NCBI GenBank assembly: GCA_033557465.1
Contig: JAWIIG010000025.1
Coordinates: 8,982,501-9,046,500, forward strand
Origin: Ichthyophis bannanicus
Taxonomy: Eukaryota > Chordata > Amphibia > Gymnophiona > Ichthyophiidae
Direction of reading: 5' to 3'
Length of the DNA stretch: 64,000 nt
How positions within the stretch are numbered: the first letter of the stretch is position 1; each line of letters opens with the position of its first letter. Below the pieces are notes generated by a model that was given only the letters and a program-made list of their open reading frames with translations, ran no database searches and was not told where the DNA came from. The position numbers and the translations under genes are program-made. This document shows, piece after piece, positions 1-10,789 of the stretch.

Positions 1-630
1 CATCTATGCTACCTTTCTTGGAAGGTGGTTTTCTTGGTGGCACTCGCGTCAGCTCAGCGGGTGAGTGAGCTTCAGGCCTTTGTGTCCGACAGGCCTTACA
101 CTAGGTTCTATAGGAACCGGGTGGTGCTTCGCATGCACCCCAGGTTTCTTCTGAAAGTGGTCTCCTCATTCCACATCAACCAGGAGGTAGTGCTGCCTAC
201 CTTTTTTCCCAGGCCCCATGCCAGTCTGGCAGAGATAGTACTGCATACCCTGGACTGTAAGAGGGCGTTGGCCTTCTATATTCAGCGCACGCAGGGCCAT
301 AGAAGGGCTCCTCAGCTCTTCGTATCCTATGACCCCAGCAAGCTGGGGATGGCTGTTTCCAAGCATACGCTGTCCACCTGGGTAGCAAACTGTATCGCCT
401 GGGCATACAGGGCTGCCGAGCTTCCGTTGGAGGGTCGTATCACAGCCCATCGGGTCAGGGCCATGGCGACATCAGTGGCTCATTTCCGCTCTGTTCCGCT
501 GGCAGACATCTGCCGGGCCGCCACCTGGTCTTCAGGTCAGACTTTCGCAACCCATTACTGCCTGGATAGGGAGTCCCGATGGGACAGTGCTTTCGGACAG
601 GCTCTGTTCTGTAGCCTTTTCAAGGTCTAG
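1..630 (+). CDS. DIRS tyrosine recombinase, C-terminal fragment (copy A)
   Basis: An open frame of 209 codons runs from the window edge to a TAG at 628-630. It contains the catalytic core of a DIRS tyrosine recombinase: first Arg in SAQRVSELQ, the H-x-x-R box as AHRVRAMATS, and the candidate nucleophile Tyr in ATHYCLD, all in the spacing seen in copies C, E and F here. The protein would cut and rejoin the circular DNA copy at the target. The N-terminal SAM-like part is off the window. The frame is uninterrupted, so this segment is among the better preserved recombinases, but whether the whole protein is intact cannot be seen. Confidence 0.88.
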   Translation, partial: HLCYLSWKVVFLVALASAQRVSELQAFVSDRPYTRFYRNRVVLRMHPRFLLKVVSSFHINQEVVLPTFFPRPHASLAEIVLHTLDCKRALAFYIQRTQGHRRAPQLFVSYDPSKLGMAVSKHTLSTWVANCIAWAYRAAELPLEGRITAHRVRAMATSVAHFRSVPLADICRAATWSSGQTFATHYCLDRESRWDSAFGQALFCSLFKV

Positions 631-772
631 GCAACTCCTACTCTCCAACCCTTCTGTGTCAGGCTACCGGAGTGCTACTCTCTGTTAGATTCCTATTGTG
701 GCTGCTTGCGGCTCTCGTAGAGGGAGCCTATTTTTTAGCTATGGGTTCTCAGTAGCCTATAGCTGGGGAGTT

Positions 773-870
773 CCATAATGTGAGGACTGACTTCCTGCTT
801 GTTCCCGGAGAAAGCGTAGTTACTCACCTGTAACAGGTGTTCTCCGGGGACAGCAGGAATCAGTCCTCAC
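773..870. repeat. Internal complementary region of DIRS A
   Basis: This stretch reads as the reverse complement of a DIRS left end (GTGAGGACTGACTTCCTGC...) followed by that of the right end (AGTTACTCACCTGTAACAGG...CAGTCCTCAC). It contains the palindrome CACCTGTAACAGGTG. In DIRS biology the ICR is thought to template joining of the two ends into a circle. The same arrangement occurs in C/D, E, F, G and H. Confidence 0.88.
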
Positions 871-940
871 GACCCTCCCTCCTCCCCTTGGAGTTGCAGT
901 CCTTACTATTTTGTTAATTTTGCCATCTTTTAGCTATGTC

Positions 941-1128
941 ATTTGACTGAGCGAGATGGCACCCTTGGGCAGGAAGGGACCGCGCATGCGTGATGCAACT
1001 TCCAAAGGCTTTCTCTGAAAGCTGGGGATTTGCTCCGCATGAGAGCTCAGTCAGTGCCGACGTCACCCATATGTGAGGACTGATTCCTGCTGTCCCCGGA
1101 GAACACCTGTTACAGATGAGTAACTACA
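941..1128 (+). repeat. Right inverted terminal repeat of DIRS A
   Basis: The segment from GACTGAGCGAGATGGCACC to GAGTAACT is the reverse complement of family-1 left ends such as 22983-23140. It carries the CGCATGCG box, the YY1-like GAGATGGC box and a terminal ACACCTGTTACAG. It marks the end of copy A; 1131 onward is flanking DNA. Confidence 0.85.
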
Positions 1129-1130
1129 CT

Positions 1131-2715
1131 TTCGGGTCTTAGCTAACCAAGAACCATACCAAGTTATTCTTCAGGCTCATCTCAAGCTTTTATCCAAAGT
1201 GGTATTACTCCTACCTCTCTAAAGGTTGCTTTACTACTTGAGCTATTGAACTGAGGAGACTGCTGCGAGAGGTAAGGGCCATACATGCTCAAACATCATA
1301 TGAAGTTCTGAGCTCTGGGAGAGCTGTTCATCCAGGAATGTGCAGTGACTTCACCCACTTCTGTACCTGATCAATCCTGTTTTCTGCACAAAAAATACCC
1401 GTTAGATAAAGCATTTATGCTCGTATCTGTGTTTTGTTTTTCAAATGCCCAGACAGCTGCTGAGAAAAGCCCAAGTGAATTTATCTTCCCCTGGCTAATT
1501 GAAGACCTAATGAGTAGTTAAACATTTCAGGTTTTAACTTTTAAAAAGTTACAATAAATTAAATGGAAAGGTGTTAGAACTCTGCACCTGCCATATTCAC
1601 TTCTTTGTTTTCATCCTGTTAAAATTGGCAAATTATGTATTAAAATTTGAAGAAAAATGTTTAGATTTTTTATTCAGTGGTCATGTCAGTTTCTGTTTAC
1701 ATGGGAATACACTGAAACATAGCTTGACCCAAGGGTACCAGAAGGTTCACGCACAACTGTATCTGTAAAATTGAAGTGAGGCCCTAGATGTATTTTTCTA
1801 TTACATTTAACAAACTTGGATCAGGGAAACATGATGTCCTGATATATTGCTCTTTGTGTGTATATTTTCTGTGAATGCATTTCACTAGATTAGTGGCCCA
1901 TCTTGTTTGTGAAACCAAGGAAGTGATTGTGCTACTACTTCTAATAATCATTTGCATAGCACTACAAGGCATACACAGCAATATAACCAAACTCAAAAGA
2001 GAGAGTCCCTGCCCAACAGAGCATACAACCTATTCAAGACAGACAAACAGGGGGCTAGGGTAATCTAAGGGAAATGATAGAGGGTCAGGATCCAAAAGCT
2101 GCCTTAATAGTTCTTATCGATGGGCAGACTGGATTGGCTCTCATTTTTCTGTTTATCTGCAGTCATTTGTGTCAGCAAGACAGTTTCTGCGCCTTCTCGG
2201 GCACATGTTATCCAGAAAGCAAGTATTGTATGTGTTGCTACGAGAAGCATATGCAAAATAAGCTAGTTATTCATTTCATAGCATCATCAAATGAGGAAGT
2301 GCAGAAGGTTTGTTAGTGTATAATAGCATAAAGTGGCTTATGATCTGTATGAGTTGGGCTGGTCTAATTATGCCAGATGTGAAGAAAGGAACATCTATAT
2401 GTACTGCATCTCCAAGGGGTTTTTCTTTTTGTGGTTTTATGTACCAGATGTTCTTTAAGATGGGTACACGTTGAAGAATTAAAAGCGCACGCTCTCATGT
2501 TAAACCTGAAATCCATAAATGGCAGTCTGAAAGTATTTGGCTTGTGCTATATTTTATCAGTATTCATTGTTTATATTTGAATTGATGTGGAATATACTCA
2601 GCTGTGGCAAATATGTATGTCTGTACATCTCTAATATCACAATGTAACGCTTTTTTATATCTGAAAATTATGAAAATATTTGTAGTATTACATAAGTGTT
2701 TTTTTTTCCCTGCAG
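1131..2715 (+). other. Intronic DNA upstream of the IPO5 exon, with faint repeat remnants
   Basis: No gene is visible. About 1240-1370 (GAGGAGACTGCTGCGAGAGG... to GTGACTTCACCCACTT) weakly resembles the right terminal repeat of the old DIRS family seen at 63610-63750, so a decayed DIRS end is possible. About 1925-2045 (TAGCACTACAAGGCATAC, then GAGAGTCCCTGCCC, then ACAAACAG) matches 52150-52250 and is a shared dispersed repeat of unassigned class. 2700-2715 is the polypyrimidine tract and AG acceptor of the exon. Confidence 0.6.
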
Positions 2716-2935
2716 TGTCCCCATAGGCCCTGGCCGGACAGGCAGTGGGGTTTGTGTATTTTTGATGATATTGTTGAACACTGCAGTCCCTCCTCATTCA
2801 AATACGTGGAATATTTCTTGAGGCCAATGCTGCAGTCTGTATGTGACAATAGTCCAGAAGTTAGACAAGCAGCTGCTTATGGGATTGGAGTTATGGCACA
2901 GTTTGGTGGGGACAGCTATCGGCCTTTCTGCACAG
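2716..2935 (+). CDS. IPO5: IPO5 (importin-5), single internal exon
   Basis: The exon encodes 73 codons plus one base: it starts [13 protein letters not shown], passes through [10 protein letters not shown] and [19 protein letters not shown], and ends YRPFCT. This is highly characteristic of the HEAT-repeat C-terminal half of importin-5, the karyopherin beta that carries ribosomal proteins and histones through nuclear pores with Ran. A T-rich tract and CTGCAG precede it and GTAAAG follows, so it is spliced and not the intronless paralogue RANBP6. The exon ends in phase 1 (G of the next codon, Glu in the family). No stop or frameshift is present. The next exon, which should start EALPLL-like, was not found downstream, implying an intron longer than 61 kb or a break in the gene. 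Confidence 0.93.
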
Positions 2936-3394
2936 GTAAAGTTTTTTGTGAAAACCTCTCTGCTCTGCTTGTAACACTTGCAGTTGTAGCACAGGCGCAT
3001 GTTATTTTGGAAAATATCTTGCATGAGGATAAATTGTTTGATAGCCAGATGTGAAAAGTAGTGTGGTGAACCTCCAGAGTGCTTGATTCAAGATGGAGCT
3101 TGAAGAGCTGTATATCTTTTAAAGATGCAGAAAATGTCACAAACTTAATCTGATTTGCAGCACTATTAAAAATGTGTTAGACTGGATGCTTAGATTCTGA
3201 CAAAAAAAAGTGCAATGTACCTCATAATTGGGTCAGGTAATGTTCTTGTACCAGCAAAGATGACACATTCTAGGATATTTTTAAAGAAAGTTTTTGAGCT
3301 TGTGTAGGTTCTTTCCCACACACAGCTGGACCTGTTCTGCCTTGAATTTTATTTTTATTTTTTTCCCATCGGAGAATGTGCTGTCAGATGGTTT
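2936..3394 (+). other. IPO5 intron, no recognisable feature
   Basis: GTAAAGTTTT at 2936 is the splice donor of the exon. The remaining sequence is AT-rich with several stops in all frames and no repeat I can name. Confidence 0.6.
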
Positions 3395-3838
3395 GGGCCA
3401 TGATTTTAGACCTATTGGGGTCTGTTTGGCTCACAGACTGCATCTCCTTCACTTATGCCCAGGCAGGCCTAAGCCTTGAGGGTTATATCACAGCTCATAA
3501 TGTCTGAGCTATGACTGGCAGTGGCCCACTTGCACTCGGCCTCCATGGAGGAAATATGCAACGTGAACTTTTGTTCATACTTTCACTTCTTACTACTGTC
3601 TTGATGGAGATTCCTGATATGACAGCAGATTCGGTCAATCCGTACTGCAGAATCTTTTTGAGATATAGAATCCAACTTCCCACCCCCACTCCCTTAGCCC
3701 ATTTCTTTCTGTTCAGGCTGCCTTAAAACGTTGCATAAAAAGCCTGTTGCCAACAAAAATATTGTAGGCTGGCGCCAGATGGGAATGTTATACTCTCTTT
3801 GTTCAAGGCAGCCTGTAACAAGGCATTCCCATATGTGA
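3395..3838 (+). mobile_element. Old DIRS remnant I, left part (resumes 21071-21373)
   Basis: A degenerate recombinase fragment (3420-3600) is followed by a tail closely paralleling 63250-63400: GATATGACAGCAGATTCGG here, CGCAGTAGGTTTCAGC there, then CAACTTCCCACCCC against CAACTCCATCCCC. It stops at CATTCCCATATGTGAGTAC where the left end of DIRS B/H begins. After B/H, 21071-21373 supplies the matching ICR and right terminal repeat. I infer one old family-3 copy split by B/H. Confidence 0.65.
3420..3600 (+). pseudogene. Degenerate DIRS tyrosine recombinase fragment (family 3)
   Basis: The translation gives LTDCISFTYAQAGLSLEGY, then TAHNV and a stop, and continues in decayed form. It aligns with the better preserved piece at 58337-58546 (LADCISFVYAQAGLTLEGH, TAHNFRQM) and with the family-1 core WVADCIAWAYRAAGLSLQG. 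The H-x-x-R box reads HNV followed by a stop, so it is dead. Confidence 0.6.
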
Positions 3839-3917
3839 GTACTCTTTTCTCCAGGAACAAGCAGGAAGTTGGTCCTCACATATGGGTGACATTGGCACTG
3901 ACGAAGCCTGCGCGGAA
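3839..3917 (+). repeat. Left terminal repeat of DIRS B/H, cut by CR1
   Basis: TTCTCCAGGAACAAGCAGG, then GTCCTCACATATGGGTGACA, is the family-1 left end. It breaks at 3917 after GCCTGCGCGGA, and the expected continuation GCATCTCCCCAAC resumes at 5934, exactly where the CR1 ends. Confidence 0.82.
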
Positions 3918-5931
3918 CGACGAAACCTGGAAACAGCACAAGCACTGGCAAGTCAAATGCAAGGCATTGATAAGGCAGGCAAAGGGAGAATTTGAGAAGA
4001 AGCTTGCCGCGGAAGCAAAAACGCGAAATAAAGACTTTTTTCAAGTACATCCGTAGCAAAAAACCCGTGAGAGAGTCAGTTGGTCCATTAGATGATAGAG
4101 GGGTTAAAGGGGCACTAAGAGGTGACAAGGCGATAGCGGAGAGACTGAATAAATTCTTTGCTTCGGTCTTTACTGAGGAAGATGTAGGGATGTTACCCAT
4201 GACTGAAGTGGTATTTAAAGGTGCGGAAGAATTGAAGGAAATATCGATACATTGGGAAGATGTATTACCACTATTAGATAAACTGAAGAGTAGCAAATCA
4301 CCTGGGCCGTATGGTATACATCCAAGGGTGTTGAAAGAACTGAAATATGAGATTGCAGACCTCCTATTAGTAATCTGTGAACTATCATTAAAATCATCTC
4401 TAATATCTGAAGATTGGAGAATCGCCAATATAATGCCAATTTTTAAAAAGGGTTCCAGGGGTGATCCGGGAAACTACAGACCGGTGAGCCTGACGTCAGT
4501 ACCGGGAAAAATGGTAGAAACAATCATAAAGAATAAAATTATTCGGCATGTAGTCAGTCATGGCCTAATGGGAGATAGCCAACATGGCTTTAGACAAGGA
4601 AGATCTTGTCTTACTAATCTGTTGTTTTTTTTTTTTTTGAAAGTGTGAATAAACAGGTGGACAAAGGTGAGTCGGTTGATATAGTGTATCTGGACTTTCA
4701 GAAAGCCTTTGAAAAGGTTCCTTATCAGAGAATTTTGGCAAAACTAAAAAGTCATGGGATAGGAGGCAGTGTACTACTGTGGATCAGGAACTGGTTAAAA
4801 GATAGAAAGCAGAGGGTAGGGCTAAATGGCCATTTTTCCCAATGGAGAAAGTTGAATAGTGGTGTACCCCAGGGATCTGTGCTGGGTCCGCTGCTTTTTG
4901 ACATATTCATAAATGACCTGGAAAGTGGAATAACGAGTGAGGTTATCAAATTTGCAGATGACACAAAACTATTTAAAGTTGTTAAAACCCAAGAGGATTG
5001 TGGAAAATTGCAAGAGGCTCTTGATAAATTGGAAGACTGGCATCAAAATGGCAGATGAAATTTAATGTGGATAAGTGCAAAGTTATGCACCTAGGGAAGA
5101 ACAACCCAAACTATGGTTACACGATGCAAGGTTCCACATTAGGAACCAACACCCAGGAAAAAGATTTAGGCGTCATTGTGGATACCATGTTAAAACCCTC
5201 GGCCCAGTGTGCAGCGGCGGCCAAGAGAGCAAATAGAATGCTAGGTATCATAAGGAAAGGAATGGAAAATAAAAGAAAAGATATTATAATGCCTTTATAT
5301 TGTTCCATGGTGAGACCGCACCTTGAATATTCTGTGCAATTCTGGTCGCCGTATCTTAAAAAGGATATAGGGATTTTAGAAAAGGTTCAGAGAAGAGCCC
5401 CCAAAATGGTAAAGGGGATGGAAGGATACTCCTATGAAGAAAGGCTAAAAAGGTTATGGCTCTTTAACCTGGAAAAGAGACGGCTGAGGGGAGATATGAT
5501 AGAAGTCTATAAATTAATGAACGGAGTGGAACAGGTAAACGTAGATCAATTGTTTACGTTATCAGAATATAGAAAGACTAGGGGACGTGCAATGAAGCTA
5601 CAGGGTAAACTATTTAAGACTAATAAAAGAAAATATTTTTTTCATTCAACGTGTAATCAAACTCTGGAATTTGTTACTGGAGGATGTAGTAAAGGCTGTT
5701 AGTGTAGCTGGGTTTAAAAAAGGTTTGGACAAGTTCCTGGAGGAAAGGTCCATAAACCATTATTAAGAAGGGACCCAAGATATCAATGCTTGACCCAATA
5801 CAAGCATTGTGGAACCTGTGTCTTTTGGGGAAACTGCTAGGTACGTATGACCTAGATTGGCCACTGCTGGAAACAGGATACTGGGCTTGATGGACCTTGG
5901 TCTGACCCAGTATGGCATATCTTATGTTCTT
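3918..5931 (+). mobile_element. CR1 LINE, 5'-truncated (copy 1)
   Basis: The element starts in the region before the RT (AAACCTGGAAACAGCACAAG) and ends with the CR1 3' signature GGTCTGACCCAGTATGG, then TATCTTATGTTCTT. It lacks ORF1 and the endonuclease, as usual for CR1 copies cut short during reverse transcription. It lies in the left repeat of DIRS B/H and is therefore younger than it. No clear target duplication is seen, which is normal for CR1. Confidence 0.9.
3992..5702 (+). pseudogene. CR1 reverse transcriptase, frame-broken
   Basis: Three abutting frames cover the RT and C-terminal region. 3992-4648 holds the fingers (SSKSPGPYGIHPRVLKELK, GNYRPVSLTSVPGKMVE, GFRQGRSCLTNLL). 4645-5058 holds VYLDFQKAFEKVP, GVPQGSVLGPLLF and the catalytic FADDTKLF. 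5055-5702 holds the C-terminal domain (RPHLEYSVQFWSPY, LEKVQRRAPKM, RLRGDMIEVYKLMNG). The first break is a T run at 4624-4639, the second a one-base shift near 5055. The catalytic pair of aspartates is kept, but the protein cannot be made in one piece. Confidence 0.88.
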
Positions 5932-6689
5932 AAGCATCTCCCCAACTTTCAAAGAAAGCCTTTGGGAGATGCACCACACGTGTGTGGTCCACTTCCCGTC
6001 CAAGGGTGCCATCTTCCCTCAGTCTCCTTTTTTTCCGTGAAGCCCTTCAGACGCTGTCCAATTTTCCCCAGAAAAAGTCTGATTTTATTCTGAAGTTCTG
6101 TCTGGTTTGCATACAGGTTCCTTCCTGCCCCCGAGCCAGCTTGCCTTGGCATCACTCCTCGGGTGAGTTTATTTTTTTCTTAGTTTTTCATCGAGGTCTC
6201 CCTCAACTGGCGTTCATGCCCTTTTTCAGCCAAAATGCATCAGACCCATGGCCAGGAGGTGGGGACCCCTTTTTCCGATGGACTCCAGTGGCTTCAAAGA
6301 GTGTGACTGGTGTGGCAAAATGTCACTCACCGACCCACACGACTGCTGCCTCTGATGCCTTTGTTCAGAGCACGATGATTCTGACTATAGAGCCATGATC
6401 CTAAAGGCCTTAAAGAGCCACCATCAGCAGCAGGAAAAGTTCTTTCAGACATCTGACTCTGCCCCAGATTCTCTGGTGACTCTACTCTCCAGGGCCCCGT
6501 CCGATACCTCAGTGCCCCGCAATGCCAGAGCTTCTTCAGAGTCCCAGGCCGCATTTCCTCCGAGTGGAAATCCCTGGAGGTGGATCCTAAGAAGAAAACA
6601 TCCTCGAAGACCGCCTTCGAGGACAGATCCGTGAAAAAGGTGAAATCCCAAGCCAGATCCTGCAGTCCCAGTTGTGAGTTCAAGGTGTC
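5932..6689 (+). mobile_element. DIRS B/H, leader and gag start
   Basis: This resumes the left repeat interrupted by CR1: palindromic CACACGTGTG where other copies have CACGCATGCGTG, GTGCCATCTTCC where others have the YY1-like GCCATCTTG, then a pyrimidine-rich leader and the gag start at 6278. It stops near 6690, where sequence of DIRS C begins in its own leader. Confidence 0.75.
6278..6689 (+). pseudogene. DIRS gag-like protein, N-terminal part (B/H)
   Basis: ATG at 6278 opens MDSSGFKECDWCGKMSLTD, with the paired Cys pattern and THDCCLRC-like box (PHDCCL, stop, CLC) seen at the gag start of C, E and F. A TGA replaces the Arg between Leu and Cys. Downstream, LKALKSHHQQQEKFFQTSD matches the SKALRSRQHQKERIFSDS region of F. 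The frame decays after about 120 codons and is cut by DIRS C. Confidence 0.72.
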
Positions 6690-6960
6690 GGCCCAAAGGT
6701 ACCATATTGGTCAGTCTCCTTTTTTCCACGGAGCCCTACGGATGCCTGTCCTTGTCACCCATGGAAAAAGTTGATCTTCTGCGTTGGGTCGAGTATTTTT
6801 CTTCGGTTCGATGTCTGTTCTTTTCCCGCATGGACTCGGTACACCAGTGCCGAGTCCGGATCTCTGTTTTCGGTTTTTGTCTTTAGAGACTGTGTTCGCG
6901 CCTTTTTTCTTTTACCTGGCAGCCCAATTTTTTGATCTTGCAGGGGCCCTTTTTCCCCCA

Positions 6961-8870
6961 ATGGCTGCCAGTGGCTTTAAGAAGTGTGTTCAGTGTAAGA
7001 AACTGATGTCTCTCACCGACACACACGACTGCTGCCTCCGGTGCTTGGGCCAGACCATGATTCCACGGTCTGTAGCCCCTGTGGCAAAATGTCGTCCAAG
7101 GCATTGCGGAGCCGTCAGCACCAGCGTGAGAGGATCTTCTCCGAGTCTGCCTCTGGACGGGACCGGACTTCGTCAGAGGCCTCGACGTCTCGGGAGTCTG
7201 ACCCCGAGCATCGTCGGGGCTCCTCTGAGAGGGAGTCCCCCTCGAGGGAGCACCGAAGGAAGAAACAACCTGCGAGGGCGGCATCGGTGGACGCTCTTGG
7301 CTCCAGGGCCAGGTCGCATAGCCCCGATCGCCGTCCCGGGTCTTCGGAGTCGGAGAGGCCTGCAAAGCATCCTCGTGTGGAGTCGGAGGCCCCGAGTCAC
7401 GTGAGTACTGTTGTCCTCGTGGACTCTCCTCCGTGGAGCCGCTGTCGGGGCCCGAGTCGGAAGCTGCTGGTTTTCCTGAGCTCGGACTCAGGTTGACGGC
7501 CTTGGAGAGCAGATTGTCTGCCTTCATGGAACAGCAGCGGGTGCTGATCGCCGGTCTCACCGGCGCATCTGCCCCGACCACCGGGACATCGACGTCCAAA
7601 TCGACCCCGGAGGCCGAGCCGATCCTCGAGACCATGTGAACTCAAGTCGATGCTCGGCCGCAGTCACCCTTGGCCTCCCGTTCGGGGCCGAGGTTGTTGA
7701 CACCGGTTCCCTCGGCCTCGGGGCGGATGGCGTCGGTGCCCGCCCACTCAGAGCCGCTCGATTCCTCCTCGGAGGAATCGGCGTGGGAGATGGAGAAGGA
7801 GGAGTCCCCTGACACCTTCCGGACTCAGTGCATCCCTTCGGACTCACCGGGATCCGAGCCTTGGACAAGGTCCCCCCCAGAGGATACTAGGTTCTCGGAT
7901 ATCGTGCGGGACATGGTCAAAGCACTGGCATTCCCGGCAGATCCAGAGGAGGAGCCTCGAGCCGAGGAGCTCGAGACTCTGATGTATGACTCTCCTCCCA
8001 AGGAGGCCTTTACTGTCCCGGTTCCTCCGATGCTGGAGCGGTTGCTCTTCCGCATGTGGCAAGCGCCGGCCTCGATGCCGGTTCTAAGCAAGCGGGTCGA
8101 TTCCATCTATCGAGTCTGCAAGAGCCCCGGGTTCCAAAAGGCACAGCTACCGCACCACTCCATGGTTGTGGAATCGGCCATGCATCGACTGAAGAGTCAG
8201 AAGATGCACTCCTCAGTGCCTCCCGGCAGGGAGGCCCAGAACCTGGATGCCCTTGGTAGAAAGTGCTTCCAGGGTTCTATGCTTGCTTGCCGTGTCCAGA
8301 CCTACCAGCTGTACATGGCATGTACCTTCGGGACCTGGCAAAGGAGATTGCCGGGTTCTCTGCTGGTTTGTCCGAGGAACCTTTGCAGAGGTTCACGGCC
8401 TTGTCTTCTGGTATTCGGGAGTGCTCGAAATTTATATCTCGAGCAGCCTACGATGGATTTGAGGCTTCGGCCCGGGTAGCAGGGGCCGGCATCAGTGCAC
8501 GCCGCCAGGCCTGGCTATAATCCTCGGACCTCGAGCCATGGGTTCAGGACAAGTTGGTCGATGTCCCTTGCCGAGGTGAAAACCTCTTTGGCAAGCCCAT
8601 GGCAGAAAAGGCTGCAGAACCCGAGACCGAGACTCTTACCCGGACGAGGCTGTCCAGGAAGACCTCTGGCCCTTCTCAGAAGAAGGGCTCAGGGAAAAAG
8701 ACCTTTTACCCGAGGAGGACCACTGCCTACAAAACCTACCCCCTCAGTACCAGGCCTCTGTAGCTCCCCAACAGGGCCAGCAGGCCAAGGGGCAGGGTCA
8801 TGGGCCCCATAGGCAGAAGGCCCCCAAGCCTCCTACTCCAGCTCCTGCTCAGCAGGGAGGGGATTTTTGA
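6961..8870 (+). pseudogene. DIRS gag-like ORF1 of copy C
   Basis: It starts MAASGFKKCVQCKKLMSLTD at 6961, with a Cys-rich N-terminal box (C-x2-C, then DCCLRC). A Ser/Arg/Glu-rich middle follows, then a conserved C-terminal domain: EAFTVPVPPMLERLLFRMW, IYRVCKSPGFQKAQLPHHS, PGREAQNLDALGRKCFQGS. It ends in a basic Gln/Pro/Lys tail with TGA at 8868. At least four frameshifts (near 7050, 7440, 7640 and 8480) break it. The role is presumed nucleocapsid-like RNA binding; the box resembles a small zinc-binding module but no Gag function is shown by sequence alone. Confidence 0.78.
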
Positions 8871-8874
8871 CTAT

Positions 8875-9892
8875 GCCGGCATAGCCTCTCCTCCTCTCCA
8901 GGGCACAGGAGGTCGGCTGATCCTGTATGCAGACAGGTGGCCAGCCATCACAGGGGATACGTGCTAAATATCATCCAAAGGGGCTATCTGCTCCACTTCA
9001 CCCAGATACCCACCTCCTACATTCTAGGGGAGCCTCCATGACCCCCTCTGCACAGAAACTTACTCCTTCAGGAGTTGGAAGGTCTGTCAAGGAAGGGACC
9101 AGGCGGTGGAACCGATGCCTCACCACCTGGAAGGGCAAGGCTTCTACTCAAGGTACTTCCTGGTGCCAAAAAGAACAGGAGGCCTCAGACCCATCCTGGA
9201 CCTGAGAAATCTGAACAAGTTTCTGGAGAGGGAAAAGTTCATGATGCTTACCCTTGGAATCTTACTGCCCTACCTCCAGCAGGGAGATTGGCTATGCTCC
9301 TTAGACCTGAAGGATGCTCATACTAACATTCTCATCCACCCAAGTCACAGACAATTCCTCAGATTTGTGGTGGGAGGAAAGCACTTCCAGTACAGAGTGC
9401 TTCCTTTTGGCCTCACCTCCACCCCCAGGGTTTTTACAAAATGCCTGGTGGTGGGTGCGGCCTATCTCAGGAACCAGGGGATCTTTGTGTTCCCTTACCT
9501 GGACGACTGGCTTATCAGGGGCCAGTCTCCACAAGAGGCCAGGCAGGCCACCTTCAGAACCATATCCCTGCTTCAGCACCTGGGGTTCGTCATAAACCTC
9601 CCCAAGTCCACTTTAGTCCCCTCACAGGACGTGGAGTTCATAGGGGCAAAACTGGATTCCATCCATGCAAAGGCCTATTTGCCTGTGGACAGAGCTCACA
9701 GGCTGATAAGGTTGGCCGGCCAGTTTCAGGCGAACTCTCTGGTCTCAGCCAGATACTTCCTCCGGCTCTTAGGTCACATGGCTGCTACAGCGCATGTCAC
9801 GCCACATGCCCGGCTACACATGAGGCCGGCTCAGTGGCACCTCAAGGCACAGTGGCTGCAGGCCACAGGGAAATTGTCAAGACAGAATAAGG
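8875..9892 (+). pseudogene. DIRS reverse transcriptase of copy C
   Basis: The main open stretch begins at 9106 and reads GFYSRYFLVPKRTGGLRPIL, then DLRNLNKFLEREKF, LCSLDLKDAHTNILIHPSHR, YRVLPFGLTSTPRVFTKCL and the catalytic box FPYLDDWLIRG. The thumb follows (LLQHLGFVINLPKS, LRLLGHMAATAHVTPHARLH). Before 9106 the N-terminal segment is in other frames (8927-9205). The YLDD aspartates are intact. The frame shifts near 9890 into the RNase H frame. Family pol proteins carry RT, RNase H and recombinase in this order. Confidence 0.85.
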
Positions 9893-10597
9893 GTGTCCAA
9901 ACTCTTGGTGGACTCCTTACGCTGGTGGAGGCATCTCCCGAATCTGGTCAGGGGTCTTCCTTTCCAGGCCTCCCCACACACTCAGGTACTGACAACCGAT
10001 GCTTCTCTGCAGGGCTGGGGAGCACACTTTCAAGGGGCCTGCACTCAGGGCCTGTGGCCTCCGTGGGAGGCCTCCCAGCAGATCAACCTGTTGGAATTGC
10101 GGGCCATTCGACTAGCCTTACGGACTTTCTCTCATATCCTGTCTCACCAGTCTGTCCTGGTTCAGACGGACAACCAGGTGGCTATGTTCTACGTCGTCAA
10201 GCAGGGAGGCACAGGATCCAGACTTCTGTGCCTGGAAGTACAAGCTCTCTGCTCCTGGGCTGTCAATCAGGGCATGACCCTCAAGGCGGTCTACTTCCCA
10301 GGCCAGGAAAACTGCCTGGTGGACAGGCTAAGCAGACTCCTGCAGCCTTACGAGTGGAAGTTGGATCCTCTGGTGGTCCAACAGATCTTTCTGAAGTGGG
10401 GACTTCCAACCATGGATCTTTTTGCCAGTCTGCTGAACAGGCAACTACCCAGGTTCTGTTCCAGGCAACCGCATCCCTCGAGAACAGCGCCAGATGTATT
10501 TCTGATCCCCTGGTCAGAGAGCCTGCTGTATGCTTTTCCTCCCACACCTTGGTGGGCCGGACTCTATTCAAAATCCAGCAGGACTGGGCCACAGTGA
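9893..10597 (+). CDS. DIRS RNase H domain of copy C
   Basis: An open frame covers the RNase H fold with all four acidic residues: Asp in LTTDASLQGWGAHF, Glu in NLLELRAIRLAL, Asp in VQTDNQVAMFYV, Asp in ENCLVDRLSRLL. After it come the conserved DLFASLLNRQLPRFCSRQ and FLIPWSESLLYAFPPTPWW motifs linking to the recombinase. It removes RNA template during DIRS replication. The upstream RT is in another frame, so the polyprotein is broken even though this domain reads through. Confidence 0.82.
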   Translation: MSKLLVDSLRWWRHLPNLVRGLPFQASPHTQVLTTDASLQGWGAHFQGACTQGLWPPWEASQQINLLELRAIRLALRTFSHILSHQSVLVQTDNQVAMFYVVKQGGTGSRLLCLEVQALCSWAVNQGMTLKAVYFPGQENCLVDRLSRLLQPYEWKLDPLVVQQIFLKWGLPTMDLFASLLNRQLPRFCSRQPHPSRTAPDVFLIPWSESLLYAFPPTPWWAGLYSKSSRTGPQ

Positions 10598-10789
10598 TCC
10601 TGATGTCCCCCAGGTGGCCCAGGCAGCCATGATTCCCTCTTCTCCTGCGTTTAGCAGTGGATACTCCACTTCCTCTGGGATTGCAACCTGACCTTCTGAC
10701 CCAGGATCAGGGGTCCTTCTTGCATCCCAACCTCAAATCCCTCAATTTGATGGCCTGGCTGCTGAAAGGCTAGTCCTTGCTCCCTTGCT

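Larger units (their letters stand above)
1..1128 (+). mobile_element. DIRS retrotransposon A, right-hand part (tyrosine recombinase end, ICR, right terminal repeat)
   Basis: The window opens inside a DIRS-type retrotransposon. What is present is the C-terminal recombinase coding region, an untranslated stretch, an internal complementary region and the right inverted terminal repeat ending near 1125 in GAGTAACTACACT. The same order is seen in copies C, E, F and H, which fixes orientation and class. The left part lies outside the window. DIRS elements replicate through an RNA and a circular DNA and integrate by tyrosine recombinase rather than DDE integrase. Confidence 0.9.

Noticed and set aside
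3694..4428. 244-codon minus-strand open frame over CR1
   Set aside because: It is antisense to the CR1 RT and crosses the DIRS/CR1 junction, so it cannot be an old gene.
6883..7635. 250-codon minus-strand open frame
   Set aside because: It is the antisense of the GC-rich gag of DIRS C; similar antisense frames occur at 23957-24535 and 31804-32361 for the same reason.
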